Source of the DNA: a virus
DNA length: 64,000 bases
Virus record (IMG/VR): IMGVR_UViG_3300017991_005544
Location: 1-64,000 of that record
Reading direction: 5' to 3' (one strand)
Under the pieces are notes generated by a model. It was not told the origin of the DNA and searched no databases. It saw nothing but the letters and a program-made list of their open reading frames with translations. Below are positions 1 to 7,927 of the stretch, piece by piece (the stretch's first letter is position 1; every line of letters starts with the position of its first letter). The translations under genes and the position numbers were made by a program.

Positions 1-882
1 ACCGACTGGATCCTTGATTGGAATCTTGAGAGTCCGGCGGATGTCACGTGGGAATTGAACTGGAAGATTCTGCAACAGTTTGAAAAAGACTGGACCATCC
101 CGTGGAAGATCCTTGTTTCCACAGATACAGGCCTTGATTGGCACCTGCTTACCCAGGCCGATCGTGACCTCATCATAAGGAACATCTTGTTCTCGGCACA
201 CGCCGAGAAAGACTGGACCTTCCCCTGGAAGCTGATCCTGAGCAAGGACACGATCATCAAGTACGGGTTCTTGACCACACAGGAACGTGACTGGATCCTG
301 AAATGGCCCTTGACGACCCGGTTCGATAAGGATTGGCTCCTCAGGTGGAAACTCCTGTTGAGCAACGATTGGGTCTTGAGGTGGCCTCTGACGAGTCCGT
401 TCAGTGAAGACTGGCTCCTAAAGTGGGGCATCCTGGTCCAGACCGACACGATCCTGCCGTTGCCCATCATGGGGTACATCGACTCTGTCAAGACCTTGCT
501 CTGGAATATTGAAAGCAAGGTATGGCAAGATTATGTACTGAGGTACGGGATGAGTGGGGTCCAGCAGGAATGGACCATCAAGTATGGCCTGCGGGACCTG
601 ATCAGTCAGATCACGGCCTTGATCAACAAGATCGATAACCAGGTCTACAACGATTGGGGCATCAGGTACAAGATCAAGCTCGAGAGTGATCATGTACTGA
701 TCATTCCGATCCGAGGTCCAGTGACACAGGATTTCATTTTGCGGCATGGGTTGTTGACACAGATTGAAGACGTGACGACCATCAAGTTCAATCTGCTCGA
801 GTACGACCCGGTAGAGGCGGATACCATCCTGAGGAACACACTGCTTGGGAAGCCTCGCTTCTACAAGATCATCTTTTCATAG
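1..882 (+). CDS. Trp-rich repeat protein, probably tail or fibre (5' end outside window)
   Basis: The frame is open from base 1, so the true start lies upstream; the TTG at 55 is internal. The protein is built of short repeats of about 12 to 14 residues with the pattern D-W-x-[IL]-x-W-x-[IL]-L (for example DWILKWPL, DWLLRWKLLL, DWVLRWPL). They are strongest in the first 150 codons and looser later (DYVLRYGM, DFILRHGLL). Alternating hydrophobic residues suggest beta strands joined by turns, as in beta-solenoid or fibre proteins. I do not recognise a named family. It is followed 10 bp later by another virion-type gene. Structural role is inferred from repeats and context. Confidence 0.6.
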   Translation, partial: TDWILDWNLESPADVTWELNWKILQQFEKDWTIPWKILVSTDTGLDWHLLTQADRDLIIRNILFSAHAEKDWTFPWKLILSKDTIIKYGFLTTQERDWILKWPLTTRFDKDWLLRWKLLLSNDWVLRWPLTSPFSEDWLLKWGILVQTDTILPLPIMGYIDSVKTLLWNIESKVWQDYVLRYGMSGVQQEWTIKYGLRDLISQITALINKIDNQVYNDWGIRYKIKLESDHVLIIPIRGPVTQDFILRHGLLTQIEDVTTIKFNLLEYDPVEADTILRNTLLGKPRFYKIIFS

Positions 883-891
883 GAGTCAGCC

Positions 892-1425
892 ATGGCTACT
901 TCAAGAGCAACAGGGAGTCTGACGGTAACGGTACAGGAATCCTGTATCACGTTGGCCGAAGACAAACAGATAAAGATCGAGCTTGACGATGTCTTGAATG
1001 GAGGGCGAACCTGCTTCGAGCCCAACGAAGACATCTATCTCAGGTTCTATCTCACGCCTCAGGGCCTCAGCTTCACCGCAGAGACCACGAACGGCACGTT
1101 GTATGCGACCGGATCAGGTGGATTGACCGAGCACACCGAAGAAGTCACGATCAGTGACGGTGAGGGCTCCACGAGTTACCCGATCGACAGCATCACGAGC
1201 AGAGAATGGCTTGGGAATGCCCCTTGTTCGATCGGGGCCGTCGAATGGGCAGTCGGCAGAAGCTATCTTAATTGCCCGAGTTGTTCCGGTAGCCCGGAGG
1301 GTGGGAGTTCCTGCGAGGTCACGTACGGTGTCATCAGGATCTCGTACAAGGCCAGATACGTGGGATACGTGTTGAACGTGCCTGAGGCAGGCAAGGTTGT
1401 GGTGTACGCTTACGAGAACATCTAA
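892..1425 (+). CDS. Virion-associated protein carrying the shared 'CFEPNED' domain
   Basis: A 177-residue protein starting at ATG 892 behind AGGAG. From about residue 28 it carries a domain with the landmarks [LM]ELDD, CFEPNED.Y.R.Y, TEEVTIS, S.PI.SI...EW.G, then a Tyr-rich GVIRISY.ARY end. The same landmarks recur in the C-terminal third of the hub-like gene at 2038 and at the N-terminus of the gene at 3177, so the three are partial paralogues. Several Cys residues cluster near residues 130-142. Function unknown; position among tail genes suggests an adhesin-like or tail-decoration module. Confidence 0.6.
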   Translation: MATSRATGSLTVTVQESCITLAEDKQIKIELDDVLNGGRTCFEPNEDIYLRFYLTPQGLSFTAETTNGTLYATGSGGLTEHTEEVTISDGEGSTSYPIDSITSREWLGNAPCSIGAVEWAVGRSYLNCPSCSGSPEGGSSCEVTYGVIRISYKARYVGYVLNVPEAGKVVVYAYENI

Positions 1426-1436
1426 GGAGTCTCGTG

Positions 1437-2036
1437 ATGATGGTATGTATTATAGATGGCTGTGATAGACAGGTTCATGCCAGAGGTCTTTGCCACAAGC
1501 ATTATCAACAAGATATGTATTGTGGTGGGGTAAAAAAGACAAAATTCGATCCTAACGAATTTATTTTTGATGGTGACATTTGTAGGATTGTTCTGCGAGA
1601 TAATCAAGGTAATAAAAAGGGTGAAGCCATCATAGATATAGAAGATCACACCAAGGTGAAGGATGTAAAATGGGGATTACTGAATAACGGATATGTACAT
1701 TCCAGATTTGGCCTTTTGCATAGGTTCGTGAACGACACTCCCAGGGAGATGGATACTGATCATATAAATCTAAACAAACTGGACAATCGTAAGTCTAATC
1801 TTAGATCCTGTACCAAAACACAGAACTCGATGAATATTGGTATTATGAGTTCAAATCAATCAGGATTTAAAGGCGTGTGTTGGGATAAAGAACAGCAAAA
1901 ATGGATCGCATACATCTCGTTGAATAAACAACAGGTGGTACTTGGTAGATTTAGAAATAAAATCGAAGCAGCTATCAAATACAATGAAACTGCTATTGAG
2001 CATTATGGTGAATTTGCAAGACTGAACGAGGTGTAG
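1437..2036 (+). CDS. HNH homing endonuclease with AP2 domain
   Basis: About 199 residues. The N-terminus has a compact zinc-binding pattern (CIIDGCDRQVHARGLCHKHYQ-like, split C.C.C.H). The middle has the HNH core (MDTDHINLNKLDNRKSNLR, D-H...N...N). The C-terminus is AP2-like (SGFKGVCWDKEQQKWIAYI, then LGRFRNKIEAA). Such proteins cut DNA and spread themselves within phage genomes. The gene is clearly more AT-rich than its neighbours and sits between two structural genes sharing a domain. GTG 1434, ATG 1437 and ATG 1440 are alternative starts behind AAGGAG; ATG 1437 has the best spacing. The next gene starts one base after its stop. Confidence 0.85.
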   Translation: MMVCIIDGCDRQVHARGLCHKHYQQDMYCGGVKKTKFDPNEFIFDGDICRIVLRDNQGNKKGEAIIDIEDHTKVKDVKWGLLNNGYVHSRFGLLHRFVNDTPREMDTDHINLNKLDNRKSNLRSCTKTQNSMNIGIMSSNQSGFKGVCWDKEQQKWIAYISLNKQQVVLGRFRNKIEAAIKYNETAIEHYGEFARLNEV

Positions 2037-2037
2037 C

Positions 2038-3177
2038 ATGTCTTACGAGAATGAAATCGAGTATACCTGTAGCATCAAGATCGACGGGGTCTCGGTGAGC
2101 GACTACATCGAGACGGTCGACATCAACATGCAGGAAGACACGTACGTCAACGAGGTCACGATCAGCTTCAATGCCGATTCTTGGAGCCTGTACCACACTC
2201 TTTGTAATCCGCAGACCAATTGGGGCACCGAAAGGATTGTCGTCACGATCAATTCGGTCGACTACGGCTTCCTGCTTGAGAAACGGACCACCTCGATCAA
2301 GAACACGGGCAAGACATTCAACGTGTGGGGCCGGTCGAAGGCGGCTCTCCTTGATCTGCCTTATGCTGCTCCCATCAGCGATACCGAGGACAGCAACAAC
2401 TTTTGGCAGGCCCCGACGGTTGCGGTTAATGCTTCCGACATCATAAATGATCTCCTGTCCGGGACCGGCATAACGGCTCAGTTCCTGATCGACGATTTCA
2501 CTGTGTACTCGAACAATTTCAGCGTTGATAACGAAACGCCCATCAGGATTATCAATCGTCTGGCAGCGGTTCCGGGTGGCCGGGTCAGGAGTGGTCGTGA
2601 TGGGAACCTCATCATCGATTACAAAGAATACAGCACTGATTTTTCTGCTGATTCTCCCTTGGTCGAGTTCACGGATGTTGACGAGATCGTCCAGCTTGAC
2701 GAAGAATACATCGAGCCCCCTGGTTATAACAAGGTCCGGGTCGTCGGGTTCGACGAAGGCATCAATACTGCAGATAAAGACATCATCCTGGAACTCGAGA
2801 ACGGCCAGTGTGTTGCGGCAGGTCAGGAATTCAGCCTTCGGGTCTACACCGAGCCCTTGAACCTGATGTACACGTTCGACACGACCATCGGGACCTTTTG
2901 GCACGTCGGTGAATACACCGAGGAAATCAGTGAGACCATCTTTTTCTCAGAGGGTCGTGGGACCGTAGAGTATCCCATCACCAATCTATTGAGTGCAGTA
3001 TGGCATGGAGATGATCTTGGGGCAATCACGTGGGAGGTTGGATACAGGAACATCATTTCGGAGGTCGAAAGCTTCGGGGTTCTTGACGTGACCTACACCA
3101 CCACCTACAATCTCTACACGTGCCTGATCCTTGAGATTGGAGGGGCCGTCTTGTTTGCCGAGGAGGACGTTGTCTGA
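2038..3177 (+). CDS. Tail hub / baseplate-like protein (gp27/late-control-D type) with added C-terminal domain
   Basis: 379 residues. The N-terminal 240 or so resemble the beta-barrel tail-hub family (T4 gp27, Mu gp44, P2 gpD): a paired barrel region ending in VWGRSKAALLDLP, then an insertion and a second barrel (AAVPGGRVRSGRDGNLIIDY). Hub proteins form the ring that caps the tail tube and holds the spike. The C-terminal 125 residues are the domain shared with genes 892-1425 and 3177-3953 (GQEFSLRVY, YTEEISETI, YPITNLLSAVWHG). It ends in TGATG, overlapping the next start. The hub assignment rests on pattern, not alignment. Confidence 0.55.
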   Translation: MSYENEIEYTCSIKIDGVSVSDYIETVDINMQEDTYVNEVTISFNADSWSLYHTLCNPQTNWGTERIVVTINSVDYGFLLEKRTTSIKNTGKTFNVWGRSKAALLDLPYAAPISDTEDSNNFWQAPTVAVNASDIINDLLSGTGITAQFLIDDFTVYSNNFSVDNETPIRIINRLAAVPGGRVRSGRDGNLIIDYKEYSTDFSADSPLVEFTDVDEIVQLDEEYIEPPGYNKVRVVGFDEGINTADKDIILELENGQCVAAGQEFSLRVYTEPLNLMYTFDTTIGTFWHVGEYTEEISETIFFSEGRGTVEYPITNLLSAVWHGDDLGAITWEVGYRNIISEVESFGVLDVTYTTTYNLYTCLILEIGGAVLFAEEDVV

Positions 3178-3953
3178 TGGCTGATCGTGAAAAAGCATCT
3201 CTCGAGGTAACGGTATCGGAATACTGCGATGCTGAATTGATGAGCATCTGCGTATTGGTGATGGAACTCGATGATGAGTACAATGCCGGAAAGTCGTGCT
3301 TTTCGATAGGTGAGGATGCTTACTACCGCATCTACGGGAATGTTGATTATACCAGCAAGTCGACTCTCGGGACCCCAAGGAGGGATTCTGCCGGTGTAGG
3401 CGAGACCATCGAGGATGAATACGTCATTTTCTCGAGTTGGATCGGGTCGGCATCGAAACCAATCAACTCAATCCTCAACTACGAATGGGTTGGCAAGTCT
3501 CTCGGGACAGTTCACAAGGTCAAGGGGACCAATTCCCTCACGGCAGACAGATCAAAACATGATGGCTACGGAGTCATCAGGCTCAACTACACGACCAGGT
3601 ATGACCGATGGAAGATAAGCAGCCCAGAGGAAGCCGATGTGGTTGTCTATGCGCTTGGAAAACCTCCATGCGAAGATACGAGCGCAAGTCTCACGATTGA
3701 GTTCCGAGAAAATTGTGCTGAGAGTGAGGATAACTACGTCACCCTTACGTTCAAGAACTATAACACAGGTGAATTGATTGTTGGTGCTTCCGTTTGGGTC
3801 GATGGAGTCTATCGAGGACTGACCAATAGTCAAGGCAAACTGTATCTTGGCCTCATGGCTGGTGGCACCCATACGGTTAGGGCAACGCATCCGAATTATT
3901 CACCGACGCAGGCTGATTTGCTTGGTAATGATTATTTTGTTGTTTCGGGGTAA
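3177..3953 (+). CDS. Shared-domain protein with C-terminal carboxypeptidase-regulatory/PEGA-like domain
   Basis: 258 residues; ATG at 3177 overlaps the previous stop. Residues about 20-165 are the third copy of the shared domain (VMELDDEYNAGKSCFSIGEDAYYRIY, SSWIGSASKPINSILNYEWVG in pieces, then YGVIRLNYTTRY). The last 80 residues look like an immunoglobulin-like carboxypeptidase-regulatory or PEGA fold: GELIVGASVWVDGVYRG followed by G..HTVRATHPNY. Such folds are common on phage tail tips and adhesins and often contact host surfaces. Function inferred. Confidence 0.55.
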   Translation: MADREKASLEVTVSEYCDAELMSICVLVMELDDEYNAGKSCFSIGEDAYYRIYGNVDYTSKSTLGTPRRDSAGVGETIEDEYVIFSSWIGSASKPINSILNYEWVGKSLGTVHKVKGTNSLTADRSKHDGYGVIRLNYTTRYDRWKISSPEEADVVVYALGKPPCEDTSASLTIEFRENCAESEDNYVTLTFKNYNTGELIVGASVWVDGVYRGLTNSQGKLYLGLMAGGTHTVRATHPNYSPTQADLLGNDYFVVSG

Positions 3954-3959
3954 TTGAAA

Positions 3960-4865
3960 ATGGCTCTATATACGGTAGGCATGTGCCCAAAACCATTGAT
4001 CGATGATTCTGTCGAATATGAATCAAGGAACAGGTCCATATCGACATCTAAGCATGACGATCAGGTGTACGTCACGGTCTTCATGTGCCAAAATGGTCAT
4101 GAATGCCATGAAGGTCTTTTTGTTGATGTGAAAATGTGCCCTCTTGCTGAGACGTGTGGTTGTGGATACGAGGCCTCAAACCTTCGGTGGTATGACAATG
4201 GTAGCTGCGGCATCACGTTTGAGTGGCGCAATCCTGATAGATGTGTGCTTTACAAGATTGCACTTAGACGAATGGGCTGGTGGGACATAAACTGGGTTCT
4301 GAAGTATGATCATTTGCGTTCCGGGACTGATCCTAACTTACCGATCTACCCTGATGGCGATCCAAGAAACAATGAGGGTTGCCGTGACTGCGGGATCGGT
4401 GGTGAGGATGAGGCCCATGAGCCAGGTTCTGAACTCATTTATGAAACCCAACTGATGGTTCCGGGTCAACTCTACCGTGTGAGTGGCTGGTTCGACGACC
4501 AGAAGTGCGGTGGGCGAGAAGTCGAAGTCCCTCTCGGGTACATCGTGTATCAGACCACGGGTTTGTCGAGTGGAAAGATCTCATCCATCATCTCCACCAA
4601 TCCCCCGAAGTATGCAGTAGACCATTACATCAGGAGCAGCGGAGAATTCGGATACGGTCTGGTAACCAAGAATTATTTCTCTGTTGACTACTATCCTTGG
4701 GAAGTCGGTGATCCCGTCATGTTGGTCAAGATCAATACTCAATTCCCGTGTACAGGGGGCGGATATGGTTGCACCATTGATGACGGTGACGTGGCCCAGG
4801 TGGATGACGGTGGAAATGATGGAGATTACTTGATTGTTCCGTATGAAGAAGTGGAGGGGAGGTAA
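3960..4865 (+). CDS. Cys-rich virion-region protein, function unknown
   Basis: 301 residues from ATG 3960 (a TTG at 3954 is less likely). Many Cys residues occur in pairs (MCPLAETCGCGYE, GCRDCGIGG, KCGGRE, FPCTGGGYGC), which suggests disulfides or metal sites in an extracellular or virion protein. Trp and Tyr are abundant (GWWDINWVLKYD resembles the repeat pattern of the first gene). It lies between two other structural-type genes in the same direction. No family recognised. Confidence 0.5.
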   Translation: MALYTVGMCPKPLIDDSVEYESRNRSISTSKHDDQVYVTVFMCQNGHECHEGLFVDVKMCPLAETCGCGYEASNLRWYDNGSCGITFEWRNPDRCVLYKIALRRMGWWDINWVLKYDHLRSGTDPNLPIYPDGDPRNNEGCRDCGIGGEDEAHEPGSELIYETQLMVPGQLYRVSGWFDDQKCGGREVEVPLGYIVYQTTGLSSGKISSIISTNPPKYAVDHYIRSSGEFGYGLVTKNYFSVDYYPWEVGDPVMLVKINTQFPCTGGGYGCTIDDGDVAQVDDGGNDGDYLIVPYEEVEGR

Positions 4866-4866
4866 A

Positions 4867-6867
4867 ATGGCAAAGTACGATCCACTACACAATCAATGCA
4901 AGGTCCTCTACGGTACTGCCAAGGTACATACGTCAAATCCATTTCCAGCAGCGGGGCAGATCAAGGTATTGTATAAGCCCGATGACGATTCTCCTGAACT
5001 TGAATATACTGTCCCGTTCAAGTATCACTGTCCTGGTGGAGATGAAGCCATCAACGGTTCTGAAGCTTTTGCTCCGAATGATGTCGTCGTGGTTGAGTGT
5101 AATGAGAACAATGTGCCACAAAGAGTTGTCGGTCACTATGATGGTGCTGAGCGTTGCAATATCGTCTATGCAGTTGCCTGGTTTGATAGCAATTACATAA
5201 ATTTCAAGTGGAACGATACAAACAGGTGGTTTAACTGTTGGGATGCTGTCAGAGATAAATATTATGAGTACGGCATCGTGAGCCATTTTAATGGCTTTGC
5301 CGGTACTGTTTCAATCCAATATGCCGATGGGTATCCATACAGGTGTGTCATTTGCCTTGAATTGATGCCAGCCTACCTGGGAGATTTGGCAGGATATTAT
5401 TTGCTTGGTCGGTATTGCTTTATTGATGTGATCATTGACCCTGATGATAACTATTCCATGACTCATGAGGTTTACTTCTACGGGTTGTATAAGCTTTACG
5501 ATGATTACCCTTATTGGGAAACCTTTCAGAATTATGGTTGTACCGGACAGTCAAAACCACTAGAGGCAGAGGACGGTTCGCTTGATGGTGATTGTGGGAT
5601 CGCCTATGCTTGTTATGGTTCTAAATCATATAACTGTGAATGCACCTGTACTCAGAAGGTTGCTGGTTTTTATACTGAAGGTCATTATTGCCCATGCGAC
5701 TGTACGGAGGCAGACTGTTGCTGGACAAAAGATGATTATTGTACCAATGCGGGTTGTGGTTGGTCTCCTTTATTTGGTTGTTATGGACCGGAAGGTTATT
5801 CTGGTTGCTGTTGTCTTCAGGAAGTCTGCGCCCAATCCCCTGGGGAAACAACATGCAGCCAAAATGTGGACTGTGAGAACTGTGAGACAGAACCCCTGCC
5901 TGTCGGGACTTATGCAACGGCCAATGAAACCGAAATGCCAAAATGTATTTTAGCTGGTGCTCGTTATTATGCCAATACAGATACCACATACGGAATTTAC
6001 GTAGGGGTTGATTGCGGAGAAGCAGTGTGCTGTCCAGACGGTTGTGGTACGCCTTCATGCATCGTCGATACACAGCATAAAGATATCCTTGCTTGCGTAT
6101 TTCAGTTGACTCGTGATTTTGGTGTTTGGGAAAAAGACATAGATGAGGTCGCAGCAGATCCAGCATGGAACGGGTTATCTGATATTGGTTCGCCTAGCAG
6201 TACAATTTCTACTGACCCTGCTGATTCATGGTATACGTACCTTTGGCCTGGTTCTGCCCCAGATGGTTGTACTCGTGGGCGGAGTTATCGGTATCAATTT
6301 ATACCCCAAAAAATGATTGGAGACGGCAAGTGGATCTATAGATACGTCAGAACAGTGGTAGAAGATTTAGAAGACCCCCCAGGGTGTGAATGCACTGACA
6401 CAGATATTGACTCTCAGGATAATGTTTTGGTTGGATTTACATACAATTTTCCTGGGATACCAGACGGAGAAGACGAAGACAGTGGTGATTGGAAGATATT
6501 GCAAAACATGCTAAAAGGGAGTCTGGAGTCATATGTAATTTCGTGGGTATATGGATCTAGCATGGATCACTTTAGAAGCACCAGCCTTTTAGGCGAAAAT
6601 CTTCCATTGGTAAGTGGTCTTGCTGCTCCGCTTGATTACCCAGATAGAACAGGCGTTTTGATATCTGACATAAACAATAGCGGCTTCACAATCAGCACTT
6701 ACGGTGGCAAGGTCAGGGCTTATTCCGGTTTTGAAACGGTCGTACAGGATGAGGTAACTAAGGTTCAGCCTGTAGGGGAACATCTTTACGAATGGACCGT
6801 TGGTTTTGCAAATCCCAATGTTCTTCAACGAAACATCTGTTTAATGGTTTATCAACCGCCAACATAA
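4867..6867 (+). CDS. Large Cys-rich virion-region protein
   Basis: 666 residues from ATG 4867 behind GGAGGGGAGG; an in-frame ATG at 4834 overlaps the previous gene and is not preferred. The central 150 residues are packed with Cys in pairs and triplets (YNCECTCTQK, CPCDCTEADCC, GCCCLQEVC, CENCETE), while the flanks are Tyr/Trp/Asp-rich like the neighbouring tail genes. The Cys pattern suggests a disulfide-stabilised knob exposed outside the cell, or metal binding. The C-terminal 120 residues are Cys-poor and end in a beta-rich segment. A tail fibre or tip role is inferred from context only. Confidence 0.5.
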   Translation: MAKYDPLHNQCKVLYGTAKVHTSNPFPAAGQIKVLYKPDDDSPELEYTVPFKYHCPGGDEAINGSEAFAPNDVVVVECNENNVPQRVVGHYDGAERCNIVYAVAWFDSNYINFKWNDTNRWFNCWDAVRDKYYEYGIVSHFNGFAGTVSIQYADGYPYRCVICLELMPAYLGDLAGYYLLGRYCFIDVIIDPDDNYSMTHEVYFYGLYKLYDDYPYWETFQNYGCTGQSKPLEAEDGSLDGDCGIAYACYGSKSYNCECTCTQKVAGFYTEGHYCPCDCTEADCCWTKDDYCTNAGCGWSPLFGCYGPEGYSGCCCLQEVCAQSPGETTCSQNVDCENCETEPLPVGTYATANETEMPKCILAGARYYANTDTTYGIYVGVDCGEAVCCPDGCGTPSCIVDTQHKDILACVFQLTRDFGVWEKDIDEVAADPAWNGLSDIGSPSSTISTDPADSWYTYLWPGSAPDGCTRGRSYRYQFIPQKMIGDGKWIYRYVRTVVEDLEDPPGCECTDTDIDSQDNVLVGFTYNFPGIPDGEDEDSGDWKILQNMLKGSLESYVISWVYGSSMDHFRSTSLLGENLPLVSGLAAPLDYPDRTGVLISDINNSGFTISTYGGKVRAYSGFETVVQDEVTKVQPVGEHLYEWTVGFANPNVLQRNICLMVYQPPT

Positions 6868-6879
6868 GGAGGTAGGACA

Positions 6880-7314
6880 ATGGAAGAACAAACGAACAAA
6901 GTAGTGGAGACCATTGAAGACAGCATGCTTGGAATCGACTTCACCATTGATGATGGCTATTTATCGAACATAGCCATAAGGCACAAATCAAAAGAAGACA
7001 TCGGAAGGCTGGATCTTTCTGATAAAGCAGCCCTTGTCAGGTGGCTAACGCAAATAAGAAGTGGATTGCTTCAACAGTTTAGCAATCAGCCAAGTGAAGT
7101 TTCCAACATCATGTTGAGTCCAGATGTGGAAGAAAGAGTAAAGGATTTAAAGTGCTCTGCTTGCCAAGGCGAGCTTGTAAAAAAGAAGGCTTGCTGTGGG
7201 CAACCTGGTGATGTGTTTCGATGTACGAAGTGCGGTCGTAACTACAAGCCCATGAAGGACCGTCCAAGAAGGATCCCGCCGCCTTCACCACTTACTCACC
7301 CAGAAGAGGGGTAA
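6880..7314 (+). CDS. Small protein with C-terminal zinc ribbon
   Basis: 144 residues, ATG 6880 behind AAGGAGG. The first 95 residues are acidic and mostly helical. The C-terminal part holds a zinc ribbon: C-S-A-C then C-C-G (KKACCGQ), then C-T-K-C (FRCTKCGRNY), followed by a Pro-rich tail. Located directly after the large Cys-rich gene and before two small structural-type genes. Could be an assembly or regulatory factor; no family recognised. Confidence 0.5.
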   Translation: MEEQTNKVVETIEDSMLGIDFTIDDGYLSNIAIRHKSKEDIGRLDLSDKAALVRWLTQIRSGLLQQFSNQPSEVSNIMLSPDVEERVKDLKCSACQGELVKKKACCGQPGDVFRCTKCGRNYKPMKDRPRRIPPPSPLTHPEEG

Positions 7315-7320
7315 CGACCA

Positions 7321-7632
7321 ATGATTGATGTATTGTGTATCAGGGGCGAGGGAGACAAAGAGGCATCAGAGATCCAGGACGATCTCATCCCGAGTGAGTA
7401 CCTTGCCAGGGTCAGGGGGACGAACTTCATCAATGACAACTGGTACAAGATCCACTCGAGGGTCCTGGCCGTCCCGTTCAAGAACAACGTGACGATCGGC
7501 AGGAAGATCTCGGTCTATGAGAGCAAGCTGAATATTGTTGGCATCCACATCGTGACAGGGCATTCCATCACGATCAGCAAGGACGGAATTTGGTCCAGGG
7601 TGACGGTCGAACAGCACCAGGAGGGTTCATGA
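7321..7632 (+). CDS. Small tail/baseplate-region protein
   Basis: 103 residues. Beta-rich composition (VLAVPFKNNVTIGRKISVYESKL, in pieces) with regular hydrophobic alternation typical of phage baseplate or tail connector proteins. Its stop overlaps the ATG of the next gene (ATGATGG), indicating coupled translation. No specific family recognised. Confidence 0.45.
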   Translation: MIDVLCIRGEGDKEASEIQDDLIPSEYLARVRGTNFINDNWYKIHSRVLAVPFKNNVTIGRKISVYESKLNIVGIHIVTGHSITISKDGIWSRVTVEQHQEGS

Positions 7633-7916
7633 TGGCGAGAAAGAATCTCATTGGCTTCATAAAGAATACCTCCAAGAGGGTTGCGATCGACAACGTGCAG
7701 GATGCCACGATCTTCTCGGTCAATGTCGACGGGACCTATGACCTTAGGCTCAGGAGCGGGGCCATCAAGAAGAACGCAATCAACTTGAGGCCCGAAGTGA
7801 ATTTTCACATCGGAGACGTTGTGAACATCAGTATGGTTTCTGGTACGAAAGAAACGGCCAAGATTCTTGGCAGGAGTACGAGAAGGCAGAAAGGACAAGT
7901 CATCGTATACGTGTAG
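7629..7916 (+). CDS. Small beta-barrel-like structural-region protein
   Basis: About 95 residues. ATG at 7629 or 7632, overlapping the previous stop; a longer in-frame start at 7590 would run far into that gene. The sequence alternates hydrophobic residues (AIDNVQDATIFSVNVDGTYDL, broken here for length) and has FHIGDVVNISMV, suggestive of an OB-like or SH3-like barrel. It is the last structural-type gene before the glycan cluster. Confidence 0.45.
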   Translation: MMARKNLIGFIKNTSKRVAIDNVQDATIFSVNVDGTYDLRLRSGAIKKNAINLRPEVNFHIGDVVNISMVSGTKETAKILGRSTRRQKGQVIVYV

Positions 7917-7927
7917 CGAGGTACGTC

